This document shows, one piece after another, positions 32,393 through 40,906 of a DNA stretch of 64,000 bases. Positions within the stretch are counted from its first letter, which is position 1; each line of letters opens with the position of its first letter. The notes below the pieces were generated by a model that was not told where the DNA came from, searched no databases, and saw only the letters and a program-made list of their open reading frames with translations. The position numbers and the translations under genes were made by a program. The stretch spans positions 159,290-223,289 of the forward strand of contig JALNZB010000003.1 of assembly GCA_023229545.1 (NCBI GenBank), read 5' to 3'. This DNA is from Sulfuritalea sp. Lineage in GTDB: Bacteria > Pseudomonadota > Gammaproteobacteria > Burkholderiales > Rhodocyclaceae.

Positions 32393-33420
32393 CTGATGAA
32401 GGCGCCGGGGTCGTCGTCGCGGAAGGAGGCCACCAGCGATGGCCCGCCGATGCTTGCGCCGGGCTCGTAACCGAAACGCTCGCGGGCTTCGCGTTCCATT
32501 TTGTTGTTGAGTAGCCGCAGCGGGATGTTGACCGGGCAGACGCGCTCGCACTCGCCGCAGTCGACACAGCGGCCGGCCAGGTGGATGGCGCGCGTCATGT
32601 GATACGTGATGTTCTCGGATTTCACCGCAGAGCGCTCGATCCAGCGAATGCGGTTGGCTTTCTCCTCGGCCGTGGTCTCCGGCGCCACCGCAATATTGAT
32701 GCTGTCCACCACGCACTCTTCGCAGTAGCACATCGGACACACCGAGCGGCAGGCAAAACAGCGGATGCAGCGATCGAACTGGCGCTGCCAGAACTCCCAG
32801 CGCTCACCCTCGCTGCGCGTCTCGAACCGCGCCAGAGCGGCGAACGGCGCCTCCAGGGCGCGTCCGGTCTTGTCTTCGCCAAGCGCCACGTTGTGTTCCT
32901 TGGGGAAGGGATTGCGGCACTCCAGGCAGCGATCCGCCATGACTTCGCGCGCCGGCAGGCGCTTTTCGCCCGCCGCCGTGGCAAAAGCAAACTCGTCGCC
33001 GGCGAAGGCCGCCGCCGTCGGCACGGCGCCGTCCAGTTGGCGCGCCACCTTCCATTCGGCGATCATCCCGCTGCCTTCGCAGGACACGCCGATGATGTAA
33101 ACGTCCTCGCGCTTGAAATAGTTCTCCTGCATCAGCACAACGATGGCGCGGGCATCGCAGCCCTTGGCGATAATGCCGATCGGTGCGCCGGCTGTCTTGC
33201 GGGCGTGCGCCAGAAACTTGCGGTCCTCAACCAGATGGAGGGCCAGGTTGTGATAGCAGGTGGGATCCCACACCAGTTCGTCGGCCTGCTCGGGCGCGGT
33301 GATGACGACCGGCTCGGCCGGCATGCCGCGGCTGCCCGCCCGCCAGCCGATGACGGCGCGGACTTCGCCCTTGGCGAGCAGGTCTCTTGCCGTGTCGCGG
33401 ATGTCCTGAATATTGATCAT
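32389..33420 (-). CDS. flxC: FlxC-type iron-sulfur protein
   Basis: The 343-residue protein combines a FrhB-like N-terminal region (GIIAKGCDARAIVVLMQE) with multiple cysteine motifs, DRCLECRNPFP, CIRCFACRSVCPMCYCEEC and CVDCGECERVCP, suggesting at least three FeS clusters. ATG 33420 overlaps flxD by four bases (ATGA). It is the usual third component of Flx modules. The N-terminal fold resembles F420-hydrogenase beta subunits, but no F420 role is implied in this organism. Confidence 0.8.
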   Translation of the reverse strand: MINIQDIRDTARDLLAKGEVRAVIGWRAGSRGMPAEPVVITAPEQADELVWDPTCYHNLALHLVEDRKFLAHARKTAGAPIGIIAKGCDARAIVVLMQENYFKREDVYIIGVSCEGSGMIAEWKVARQLDGAVPTAAAFAGDEFAFATAAGEKRLPAREVMADRCLECRNPFPKEHNVALGEDKTGRALEAPFAALARFETRSEGERWEFWQRQFDRCIRCFACRSVCPMCYCEECVVDSINIAVAPETTAEEKANRIRWIERSAVKSENITYHMTRAIHLAGRCVDCGECERVCPVNIPLRLLNNKMEREARERFGYEPGASIGGPSLVASFRDDDPGAFIR

Positions 33421-33848
33421 GTGCGCTGCGCCTTCAGCTTTTCCTGCGAGCCAAGCGGTCGCAGATCCTCGACGAAGTCCTTGACCACCTGAGCGTATTT
33501 GGCGCCCTCGGCGGCCGACACCCATGACATGCGGAAACGGTTTTCCTCGACGCCGATGAACTGGAGCAGTTCCTTGACCAGGTGAAGTTTGCGCCGCGCC
33601 AGAAAGTTGCCTTCCATATAGTGGCAGTCGCCGATATGGCAGCCCGACACCAAAACGCCGTCCGCCCCCTTGTTGAAGGCCGACAGGATATACATCGGCG
33701 ACATGCTGCCCGAGCACGGCACGGTGATCGGCGTCGCGTTGGCCGGATACTGGATGCGCGAAACGCCCGCCAGATCGCTGCCCGCCGACGAGCACCACTT
33801 GCACAGGAAGGCGACTATCTTGGGCTCGTATGGTTGCTGTTCCGACAT
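33417..33848 (-). CDS. flxD: FlxD/MvhD-type iron-sulfur subunit
   Basis: The 143-residue protein belongs to the MvhD/delta family of small [2Fe-2S] proteins that connect an electron-donating module to HdrA. Cysteine positions are visible in CKWCSSAGSDLAG, VPCSGSMSP and GCHIGDCHY. ATG 33848 has a clear GAGGGAAA ribosome site 5 to 8 bases upstream. It follows hdrA by 14 bases of intergenic overlap region and couples to flxC by ATGA. Confidence 0.87.
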   Translation of the reverse strand: MSEQQPYEPKIVAFLCKWCSSAGSDLAGVSRIQYPANATPITVPCSGSMSPMYILSAFNKGADGVLVSGCHIGDCHYMEGNFLARRKLHLVKELLQFIGVEENRFRMSWVSAAEGAKYAQVVKDFVEDLRPLGSQEKLKAQRT

Positions 33849-33862
33849 CGGATTTCCCTCTT

Positions 33863-35815
33863 TCATACCGTCAGGCAGGCTTCGATCATGTCGAAAACCT
33901 GTAGCTGCGTAACATTCTTGACTTCAATGGCGGCACGCAGGCAGGTGGCCGAACAACTGCCGCAGCCCTCGCAAAGCACTTCGTTCACCACCGCCTTGCC
34001 ATTCTCCAGCCGGATCGCCTTGTAGGGACACGCGGTCACGCACATCTCGCAGCCCGTGCAGTGCGAACGGCGCACCCTGGCTACCGTCGGCGCATGGTTC
34101 AGCGTGTCGCTCGACAGCAAGCCGATGACCTTGGCAGCGGCGGCGCTGGCCTGGGATACCGTCTCCGGGATGTCCTTCGGCCCCTGCGCGCAGCCCGCCA
34201 GATAAATGCCGCCGGTGACGCTCTCCACCGGTTTCAGCTTCGGGTGAGCCTCGGCCAGGAAGCCGTCCTTGTCGCGCCCGATCTTGAGTACCTTCGCCGC
34301 CTCTTCGGTGCCCTTCGAGGGCTGCATGGCCAGCGCCAGCACCACCATGTCGGCGTCGATTTCGACGTTCTCACCGGTCAGCGTATCGGTGCCGAGCACG
34401 CGCACCTTGCCGTCCTTGCGATAGAGCTTCGAGACACGACCGCGCAGGTAGACGGTCTCGTCTTCCTCCATCGCGCGCTGCACGAATTCCTCGTAGCCCT
34501 TGCCGCCGGAACGGATGTCGATGTAGAACACGTAGGCACGACCGTCCGGCACATGATGCTTGTACAGGCGCGCATGCTTGGCGGTGTACATGCAGCAGAT
34601 CTTGGAACAGTAGGCGCAGTGCTGGGCCGGATCGCGCGAGCCGACGCACTGGATGAAGACGACATCCTTCGGCTCTTTCTGGTCGGAGGGCCGCAACACG
34701 TGGCCCTTGGTGGCGCCCGAGGCCGAACACAGACGCTCGAATTGCAAGCCGTCGAGCACGTCCTCGACGTTACCCGCGCCGTATTCGAGAATCTTTTCCT
34801 GGGGATACAGATCGAAACCGGTCGCCACGACGATGGCGCCGACATCCTCGACCACCGTCTTGGGCAGCATGTCGTAGTTGATGGCGCCCGCTTCGCAGAC
34901 ATCCTTGCACTTGCCGCAACGAATCGGATTCAGGCCCAGGCAGGAGTCTTCGTCCAGCGTATAGCTGGCCGGAATGGCCTGGGCAAACGGAATGTGGATG
35001 GCGCGACGCGAGGTCAGGCCGAGGTCGTGCTCATTCGGCACCACCACCGGGCAGACCACGGTGCACTCGTCGCACAGCTTGCAGGCTTCGGGGTCGACGT
35101 AGGTCGGCTTCTGCAGAATCTTGACGCGGAAATTGCCGACGGCGCCGGAGACTTCCTGCACCTCGCTGTAGGTCATCAGCGTGATCTTCGGATGGCGCGA
35201 CACTTCCACCATCTTGGGCGAAAGGATGCACTGCGAGCAGTCCAGCGTCGGGAAGGTTTCCGAAAGCTGGAGCATGTGGCCGCCGATGGTGGCCAGTTTT
35301 TCAACCAGCACCACCTCCAGGCCGGCGTTGGCGATGTCGAGGGATGCCTGGATGCCGGCGATGCCGCCGCCGATGACCATCACCCGCCGCGTCACGGGAA
35401 CCGCGATCGGTTCCAGGGACTGGTTGCGGGCAACGCGGCGGACGGCGCTGCGCGAAATCTTGATGGCCTTCGCCGTGGCTTCATCGCGATTCTTGTGCAC
35501 CCATGAGCACTGCTCGCGGATGTTGGCGATCTCGCAGGTGAAACCGCTGATGCCGGCGCGCGCGGCGTTGTCGCGAAAGGTCTTCTCGTGCAGGTTCGGC
35601 GAGCAGCAGGTGACGACGACGCTGTCGAGATTGTTTTCCTTGATCGCCTCGATCACCGAGTTCTGACCCGGGTCGGAGCACATGTAGACGTAGTCCCTGG
35701 AGAAGGCGACTGTCTCCTCGCCGGCCATTTCCTTGGCCAGCCTCGACACATCTACCGTGGCGGCGATGTTGGTGCCGCAATGGCAGACGAATACGCCCGT
35801 GCGCTTCTTCGTCAT
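33863..35815 (-). CDS. hdrA: heterodisulfide reductase-like subunit A (flavin-bifurcating candidate)
   Basis: The 650-residue HdrA has an N-terminal cysteine region (CHCGTNI, TCCSPNLHEK), an FAD-binding thioredoxin-reductase-like core (VMVIGGGIAGIQASLD, about residue 146), an internal ferredoxin insertion (CKLCDECTVVCP and CGKCKDVCEAGAI) and a C-terminal double [4Fe-4S] ferredoxin (CTGCEMCVTACP, CEGCGSCSATC). HdrA FAD is the bifurcation site in characterised complexes. The ATG overlaps the stop of korC by four bases. Sitting between kor and flx genes, it likely exchanges electrons with ferredoxin, used by the 2-oxoglutarate synthase; this is an inference from context. Confidence 0.93.
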   Translation of the reverse strand: MTKKRTGVFVCHCGTNIAATVDVSRLAKEMAGEETVAFSRDYVYMCSDPGQNSVIEAIKENNLDSVVVTCCSPNLHEKTFRDNAARAGISGFTCEIANIREQCSWVHKNRDEATAKAIKISRSAVRRVARNQSLEPIAVPVTRRVMVIGGGIAGIQASLDIANAGLEVVLVEKLATIGGHMLQLSETFPTLDCSQCILSPKMVEVSRHPKITLMTYSEVQEVSGAVGNFRVKILQKPTYVDPEACKLCDECTVVCPVVVPNEHDLGLTSRRAIHIPFAQAIPASYTLDEDSCLGLNPIRCGKCKDVCEAGAINYDMLPKTVVEDVGAIVVATGFDLYPQEKILEYGAGNVEDVLDGLQFERLCSASGATKGHVLRPSDQKEPKDVVFIQCVGSRDPAQHCAYCSKICCMYTAKHARLYKHHVPDGRAYVFYIDIRSGGKGYEEFVQRAMEEDETVYLRGRVSKLYRKDGKVRVLGTDTLTGENVEIDADMVVLALAMQPSKGTEEAAKVLKIGRDKDGFLAEAHPKLKPVESVTGGIYLAGCAQGPKDIPETVSQASAAAAKVIGLLSSDTLNHAPTVARVRRSHCTGCEMCVTACPYKAIRLENGKAVVNEVLCEGCGSCSATCLRAAIEVKNVTQLQVFDMIEACLTV

Positions 35816-36375
35816 GACGCCGCTCCAGCCGTTTTTAGCGCCTCGATGCCGTACTCATAGCCTTTCTCGAAGGCCTTGATATTGACCTTGAGGAAACGAT
35901 CCGGGACCAGGCCGGGCAGGGCTTTCTTCATGGCGTCGGCGGTGACCACCTTGGTGACTGCGGTGAAGAAGCCGAGGGCCACGAGGTTGGTGAACAAGCG
36001 GTTGCCGACTTCCTCGGCGAAGCGGGTGGCCGGCACGCGATACAGCTTGAGGTCGGGATGATCGCTCTTCAGCTTCACCAGGTCCTGTTCGACGATCAGC
36101 ACGCCGCCCTTGGGCAGTTCGCCGTAATACTTGTCGTAGGCTTCCTGCGACAGCGCCAGCAGAACGCCGGGTTGCGTGATGTAGGGATAGAGGATGCGGC
36201 TATCGGACATCACGAGCTGCGCGGCGCAAGCGCTGCCACGAGCTTCCGGGCCGAAACTCTGGGTCATGGTGGCGAACTTGTCGTCGTACAGGGACAATGC
36301 CTTGCCCGTGATCAGGGCGCAGCGAATGATGCCCTGGCCGCCGAATCCTGAAAACCTGATCTCCTGGGTGCTCAT
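35812..36375 (-). CDS. korC: 2-oxoglutarate:ferredoxin oxidoreductase gamma subunit
   Basis: The 187-residue protein is the gamma (PorG/KorC-type) domain, with FSGFGGQGIIRCALITGKAL near the start and TQSFGPEARGSACAAQLVMS. It completes the four-part enzyme encoded korD-korA-korB-korC, the same gene order as oorDABC of epsilonproteobacteria. The four-base ATGA overlap with hdrA couples translation. The enzyme would carboxylate succinyl-CoA to 2-oxoglutarate in the reductive TCA cycle. Confidence 0.92.
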   Translation of the reverse strand: MSTQEIRFSGFGGQGIIRCALITGKALSLYDDKFATMTQSFGPEARGSACAAQLVMSDSRILYPYITQPGVLLALSQEAYDKYYGELPKGGVLIVEQDLVKLKSDHPDLKLYRVPATRFAEEVGNRLFTNLVALGFFTAVTKVVTADAMKKALPGLVPDRFLKVNIKAFEKGYEYGIEALKTAGAAS

Positions 36376-36388
36376 GCGGTAGCAATCC

Positions 36389-37585
36389 TCACTTACGGGT
36401 CTTCTTGGCGACAGCCTTGGCTGGAGCCTTCTTCGCGGCTTTCTTCACTGGCTTCGCCGCGACCTTTGCCGCTACTTTCGCTGCGGACTTTGCCGCAGGC
36501 TTTTTCGCCGTACTACCAGCGCCGACTTTCTTCGGGGCGACCTTGGCCGGGACCTTTTTCGCCGCCTTGGCCGGAGCCTTCTTCGCGGCAGCCTTCTTCA
36601 CTGCGGCCTTGGGCGCGGAACCCTTTTCGGCTGCGGTCGCTTCCTCGGCCAGAGCGGCAGTCCGGCGGGCGGCAACCCGCTCCTTCTCGGCCTTTGCCTC
36701 GGCTTCGCGTTCGGGCAGGGTCTTGCCGTAGAGCTGGTAATCGTCGCCCACCAGCTTGGCGCCGACCTTGTCGAGGGCTTCGAGGTACGTGGGCTTGTTC
36801 TTGTCGACGAACTTGCCGATGACGATCTTGCCCTGGTAGTTGATGGCGGTCTCGCGCGTATCGCAGCCGTGCTTGAGAACCGTGTTCTCCTGGTAGAACT
36901 GAAGCATATCGACGCCGTCGCCGAGGCGGTTGCGGCGCAGGTAGAGCGTGGTGCAGGGCGAGATGACCTCGATGAAGGAGAAGCCCTTTTTCGACAGCGC
37001 TTCCTCGATCGACTGGGTCAGGTTGCGGGCATGCATCGACGTCCAGCGCGCAACGTAAGTGGCGCCAGCGGCATCGGCCAGGAAGGGCAGGCTGAACGGA
37101 TATTCGTGGTTGCCGTAGGGCGTGGTCGAGGCGATGGCCCCACCCGGCGTGGTCGGCGTTACCTGGCCGCCGGTCATGCCGTAGGTGAAGTTGTTGTTGC
37201 AGATGACCACCAGGTCCATGTTGCGCCGGGCGGCGTGGATCAGATGGTTGCCGCCGATACCGGTGAGGTCGCCCTCGCCGCTGAACACCACCACCGTCAG
37301 TTCGGGATTGGCCAGCTTGATGCCGGTGGCCACGGGAATGGCGCGACCGTGCGTGGTGTGGATCGAGTCGAAGTTGACATAGCCGGCGACGCGGCCAGTG
37401 CAGCCGATGCCGGATACCACGACCAGCTTCTTGGGGTCGATGCCGCTGCGCTTAATGGCCTCGGCGAAGGAATTCACCTCGGAACCGATGCCACAGCCGG
37501 GACACCAGATGTGCGGCATCCGCTCCATGCGCAGGATGCCGGACATGGGACTGGCATCCTTGAATTTTCCGATATTGGTCGTCAT
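36389..37585 (-). CDS. korB: 2-oxoglutarate:ferredoxin oxidoreductase beta subunit with Lys/Ala-rich tail
   Basis: Residues 1 to about 290 are a normal thiamine-diphosphate-binding beta subunit with CPGCGIG (Cys28-Cys31), the TPP motif GEGDLTGIGGNHLIHAARRN (103-122) and the NNFTYGMTGGQ segment. From about residue 295 to 398 the protein becomes a low-complexity Lys/Ala/Pro tail of repeated KKAPAK and AAKK words, resembling histone H1-like bacterial proteins, which is not part of known Kor or Oor beta subunits. The tail includes the repeat-encoded peptide VGAGSTA (36506-36530). The ATG overlaps the korA stop as ATGA. Confidence 0.92.
   Translation of the reverse strand: MTTNIGKFKDASPMSGILRMERMPHIWCPGCGIGSEVNSFAEAIKRSGIDPKKLVVVSGIGCTGRVAGYVNFDSIHTTHGRAIPVATGIKLANPELTVVVFSGEGDLTGIGGNHLIHAARRNMDLVVICNNNFTYGMTGGQVTPTTPGGAIASTTPYGNHEYPFSLPFLADAAGATYVARWTSMHARNLTQSIEEALSKKGFSFIEVISPCTTLYLRRNRLGDGVDMLQFYQENTVLKHGCDTRETAINYQGKIVIGKFVDKNKPTYLEALDKVGAKLVGDDYQLYGKTLPEREAEAKAEKERVAARRTAALAEEATAAEKGSAPKAAVKKAAAKKAPAKAAKKVPAKVAPKKVGAGSTAKKPAAKSAAKVAAKVAAKPVKKAAKKAPAKAVAKKTRK
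36506..36530 (+). repeat. dispersed motif copy 6 (inside korB tail)
   Basis: This copy reads CGCCGTACTACC then AGCGCCGACTTTC and is translated on the minus strand as KVGAGSTAKK within the Lys/Ala-rich tail of KorB. Confidence 0.65.
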
Positions 37586-38748
37586 TTGGCTGCCTTTCTG
37601 ATGGCGTCCAGGATTACCTCTGGCTCATGCACCGCGCCACCGCAGTGATTGACGCTGATTACCTTGCACTGACCCGCAGCACAACGCTCCACCTCAAGCA
37701 CCATCTGGCCGTAGTTGATTTCCGGCACCACGAAGGCCTTGATCTTGGGAGCCAGTTCGCGGATGCGCTTCTCGCAGAACGGCCAGATGGTGATGAGCCG
37801 CAGCGACCCGACCTTGAGGCCTTCCTTGCGCGCGTCCTGGATGGCCTTGACGGCGATGCGGGAGGTAATGCCATACGACACCACCACCACATCGGCGCCG
37901 TCGACCTGATCCTCTTCGAGACGGATGATCTTGTCGGCATTGCCGTTGATCTTTTCCATCAGGTGCGTGACCACGATCTTGCCCTGCTCGGCGGTCATCA
38001 CCGGATAGCCGCGCTCGTCGTGCACCAGGCCGGTGATATGGAAGTTGTAGCCGTCGCCGGCCTGGGTCATCGGATGGCCGCCCTGGCTATTGAACTTGTA
38101 GGGGCGGAAGTCTTCCTTGGGACCGCTGTAGTTGTTGCGCGGCACTACCTTGATCTGGTCGGCCGGCGGAATAACCACTTTTTCATGCATGTGGCCGACG
38201 GTTTCGTCGGTCAGGATGATGACCGGCACCCGATAGTATTCCGACAGGTTGAAGGCCTCGACGGCGAGATCGAAACATTCCTGCGGACTGTCCGGCGACA
38301 GGGCAATCATGGCGTTGTCGCCATGCGGACCCCATTTCGCCTGCATCATGTCCTGCTGCGCAGTCAGCGTCGGCAAACCGGTCGACGGACCGCCGCGCTG
38401 CACGTTGGCGATCACCAGCGGCGTCTCGGTGATGCAGGCCAGGCCGATGTTTTCCACCATCAGGGAGAAGCCGGGGCCGCAGGTCACGGTCATGCACTTC
38501 TTGCCGCCCCAGGCCGCACCGATCAAGGCGGCGATGGAGGCGAGTTCGTCCTCCATCTGGATGAACAGCGCACCGACTTCCGGCGCCCGCTCGGCGAAGC
38601 GCTCGGCCGTTTCGGTCGAGGGCGTGATGGGATAGCCGGCAAAGAACCGGCAGCCTGCCGCCAGCGCACCTTCAGCCAGCGCGTGGTCACCATCCATGAA
38701 ATGGGGACCGGCATCGACCCCTTTGGGATCTGCGGTAACTGTCTTCAC
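37582..38748 (-). CDS. korA: 2-oxoglutarate:ferredoxin oxidoreductase alpha subunit
   Basis: The 388-residue alpha subunit binds the pyrimidine half of thiamine diphosphate. It has the family motifs FFAGYPITPSTE, QMEDELASIAALIGAAWGG and NVQRGGPSTGLPT. The start is a GTG at 38748 overlapping the ferredoxin stop as GTGA; no ATG lies early enough, and purine-rich GGGAAAG precedes it. Alternative substrates such as pyruvate cannot be excluded by sequence, but the korDABC order and neighbours favour 2-oxoglutarate. Confidence 0.92.
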   Translation of the reverse strand: MKTVTADPKGVDAGPHFMDGDHALAEGALAAGCRFFAGYPITPSTETAERFAERAPEVGALFIQMEDELASIAALIGAAWGGKKCMTVTCGPGFSLMVENIGLACITETPLVIANVQRGGPSTGLPTLTAQQDMMQAKWGPHGDNAMIALSPDSPQECFDLAVEAFNLSEYYRVPVIILTDETVGHMHEKVVIPPADQIKVVPRNNYSGPKEDFRPYKFNSQGGHPMTQAGDGYNFHITGLVHDERGYPVMTAEQGKIVVTHLMEKINGNADKIIRLEEDQVDGADVVVVSYGITSRIAVKAIQDARKEGLKVGSLRLITIWPFCEKRIRELAPKIKAFVVPEINYGQMVLEVERCAAGQCKVISVNHCGGAVHEPEVILDAIRKAAK

Positions 38749-39011
38749 TTTTCTGCTTTCCCTTCCTTGCGTTCGTCGTCGTCCTTTGTCACGAAGATGG
38801 AAAACTCCGGACAGATCAATTGGCAATACAGGCAACCGTGGCACTTCTCCGGGCTCTTGGCGTACGGCGGGTGATAGCCCTTGGCGTTGAACTCGGGGGA
38901 AATGTCCAGCACGTTGGTCGGGCAGAACTGCACGCAGAAGCCGCAGCCCTTGCACCAGGTTTCGTTGACATAGACATTGCCGTGAAGCTGCTTGAGATCG
39001 TTGAAATACAT
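38745..39011 (-). CDS. korD: 2-oxoglutarate:ferredoxin oxidoreductase delta (ferredoxin) subunit
   Basis: The 88-residue protein is a two-cluster ferredoxin with CKGCGFCVQFCP and CHGCLYCQLICP, each binding [4Fe-4S], and a charged tail DDDERKEGKAEK. It is the OorD/KorD electron-transfer subunit. The stop is shared with the GTG start of korA (GTGA). Ten bases separate it from the end of hdrB. Confidence 0.92.
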   Translation of the reverse strand: MYFNDLKQLHGNVYVNETWCKGCGFCVQFCPTNVLDISPEFNAKGYHPPYAKSPEKCHGCLYCQLICPEFSIFVTKDDDERKEGKAEK

Positions 39012-39021
39012 ACCGTCTCTC

Positions 39022-39930
39022 TCAGGCTGGGCCCATCAAACCACGGGCGGCCAGAACCGGCAGTGGATCGATGTGATGAAGGTCGAAGCGCAATGCCGAC
39101 TCGTCGCAACCAAACGCCAGCGCCATCAACTGGGTGAAATAGAGCACCGGCAGATGATGGAACTCCGGATTGAGGCGCTTCGCGTCGGCCTGGCGGAAAT
39201 CCAGGTTGAAGGCGCACAACGGGCAGCTCACCACCACCAGGTCGGCTTGCTCCTCGTGCGCCGAACCCATGATCTTGTCGGTGCGGTCGGCGATGATCTC
39301 GGGATTGCCGACCGTATGGTAGGCGCCGCAGCACTCGGTCTTCTGCGCGAAGGGGACGGGCGTGCCGCCGAGGGCGACCACCAGGTTCTCCATGACGGTC
39401 GGGTTCTCGGCGTCGTCGAAAGCGACCTCCTTCGGACGCACCAGCAGGCAGCCGTAGTAGCAGGCGACGCGCAGTCCGGCCAGCGGCTTCTTCACCTTCG
39501 CCGCCAGCTTGTCGAAGCCGATGCGGTCGCGCAGGTATTCAAGCAGATGCAGGACGTCGACGTCGCCCTCGTACTTGATCTTGTCGAGGTACATGAACTT
39601 GTTGATCGACTCGAGCGCGGAGGCCCGCTTCCTGACATCGATGTTGGCGCGCTTCAGCGTGTTGTAGCACATGGCGCAGGAAGTCATGAACTCGCTGGCA
39701 TTGGCTTCCTTGACGCGCAGCAAATTGGTCACGGGCGCGACGCGGTGCATGATGTCGTCGGAGGCCAGGGCGTGCACCGTGCCGCAGCAGTTCCAGCGGG
39801 CCATTTCTTCGACCTCGACATCCAGTTCCGCCATCGACGACACCGTCGAAACATCGAAGTTGCGCGCGTGGTTCTTCAGCGTGCAGCCGGGATAGTACAT
39901 AAGCTTCATGGGTTTGCTTTCGCCTGCCAT
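39022..39930 (-). CDS. hdrB: heterodisulfide reductase-like subunit B
   Basis: The 302-residue protein has two complete CCG domains: CTLKN / WNCCGTV / SCAMC and CLLV / TECCGAY / SCPLC, which in HdrB hold the two noncubane [4Fe-4S] clusters where disulfides are reduced. ATG 39930 overlaps the hdrC stop (TGATG). In this non-methanogen, the natural thiol or disulfide partner is unknown; a protein disulfide such as DsrC or another acceptor is a possible partner. It may also interact with the fumarate reductase-type subunits at the end of the array. Confidence 0.92.
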   Translation of the reverse strand: MAGESKPMKLMYYPGCTLKNHARNFDVSTVSSMAELDVEVEEMARWNCCGTVHALASDDIMHRVAPVTNLLRVKEANASEFMTSCAMCYNTLKRANIDVRKRASALESINKFMYLDKIKYEGDVDVLHLLEYLRDRIGFDKLAAKVKKPLAGLRVACYYGCLLVRPKEVAFDDAENPTVMENLVVALGGTPVPFAQKTECCGAYHTVGNPEIIADRTDKIMGSAHEEQADLVVVSCPLCAFNLDFRQADAKRLNPEFHHLPVLYFTQLMALAFGCDESALRFDLHHIDPLPVLAARGLMGPA

Positions 39931-40364
39931 CAGGAAGTCTGCTTGCGCATGGCGCTGATCAGGGCGATCGGCGGCAAGACGCCGCGCGTCTCCAGGGAAA
40001 TGTCCCGAATATCGAGGTGATCGTCGCGGCGCCTGAGACCTATCGCCATGCCGCGCAGCGCCTCGATGATCTCGGCGATGCGGATACCCTTCGGGCAGCG
40101 CGAATTGCAGGTCAGGCAGGAGACGCAGGTCCAGATCGCGCTCGAAGCCATCAGCCGCTCCTGCATCCCCAGTTGGGCCAGACGGATGATCTGGTTGGGC
40201 AGCACGTCCATGTGGGCCGCCATCGGGCAACCGGCCGAGCACTTGCCGCACTGGTAACAGGCCAGCAGCTTCTGGCCGGCGATTTTTTCGACCCTGGCGA
40301 CAAACGGGCCGCGCTTTTGGAGCGGGGAATTGCGCATGGTTGTAGGTGAGGTGGTGATTGCCAT
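39930..40364 (-). CDS. hdrC: heterodisulfide reductase-like subunit C
   Basis: The 144-residue HdrC has two [4Fe-4S] motifs, CYQCGKCSAGCPMA and CVSCLTCNSRCPKGI, and no membrane segment, so it is the soluble type. ATG 40364 gives the normal length and has AAGG upstream; a longer N-terminus is possible but not conserved in character. It would carry electrons from HdrA to HdrB. Confidence 0.9.
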   Translation of the reverse strand: MAITTSPTTMRNSPLQKRGPFVARVEKIAGQKLLACYQCGKCSAGCPMAAHMDVLPNQIIRLAQLGMQERLMASSAIWTCVSCLTCNSRCPKGIRIAEIIEALRGMAIGLRRRDDHLDIRDISLETRGVLPPIALISAMRKQTS

Positions 40365-40372
40365 GGTTGCCT

Positions 40373-40906
40373 TCAATACTTTCCGTCCATGCGAAACTCG
40401 GGTTGATCGAGCCACAGGCCAACATTCAGCACGCTGTCCAACTGGGCCTGGAGGCTGTCGTAGTGGAACGATTCTTCCTTGACGAGTTTCCCGATCAGAT
40501 CGAGCACGGCGGCATCCGTGGTGTGATTGGCCATTTCCTGAAACATGTGAATGGCCCGCCGCTCCAGCTCCATGGCCATGCGCAGCGCCTGGGTATCGTC
40601 GGCGACCACCGCGTGGCCGCGCTGGAGAATCGTGGCCTCCAGGTCGGCGACAATCCGCGAAGGGTTCGCCTGCGCCGCCTCGTGCGTCGAAAGGCGCTTC
40701 AATTCCTCTTCGCCGACGAGAGCGACGAACAGCGCACGGGCTTCGTCCACATGGCTCTTTTCTTCTTCCGCCAGACGCAGGAACATGGCTTTGCCGCTGG
40801 CGTTCTGCGTCAGTCCGGCGAGATGGCGGTAAAACTGCTCGCCGCCAAGCTCGAGGTCCAGGGCAGTACGCACCAGTTCGATGATTCTGTCGTCCGTGTG
40901 GCTCAT
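40373..40906 (-). CDS. ferritin-like (rubrerythrin-type) diiron protein
   Basis: The 177-residue protein is an all-helical ferritin-like domain with paired E...ExxH motifs: LELGGEQFYRHL, AEEEKSHVDEAR and MELERRAIHMFQ with KEESFHYDSL. These are the usual ligands of a diiron centre. It lacks the C-terminal rubredoxin of classical rubrerythrin. It is the first gene of the 21-kb rTCA array, eight bases before hdrC. Protection of oxygen-sensitive Kor and Hdr proteins from peroxide is an inference from the family. Confidence 0.8.
   Translation of the reverse strand: MSHTDDRIIELVRTALDLELGGEQFYRHLAGLTQNASGKAMFLRLAEEEKSHVDEARALFVALVGEEELKRLSTHEAAQANPSRIVADLEATILQRGHAVVADDTQALRMAMELERRAIHMFQEMANHTTDAAVLDLIGKLVKEESFHYDSLQAQLDSVLNVGLWLDQPEFRMDGKY

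Noticed and set aside
36400..36700. KorB tail as a separate histone-like gene
   Set aside because: The frame is continuous with the catalytic part and has no internal ribosome site or start at the boundary.
37582..39011. Calling korDABC a pyruvate synthase
   Set aside because: Alpha/beta/gamma/delta domains are shared by both, but subunit order and the position beside ATP-citrate lyase and IDH match the 2-oxoglutarate enzyme. Pyruvate use is not excluded.
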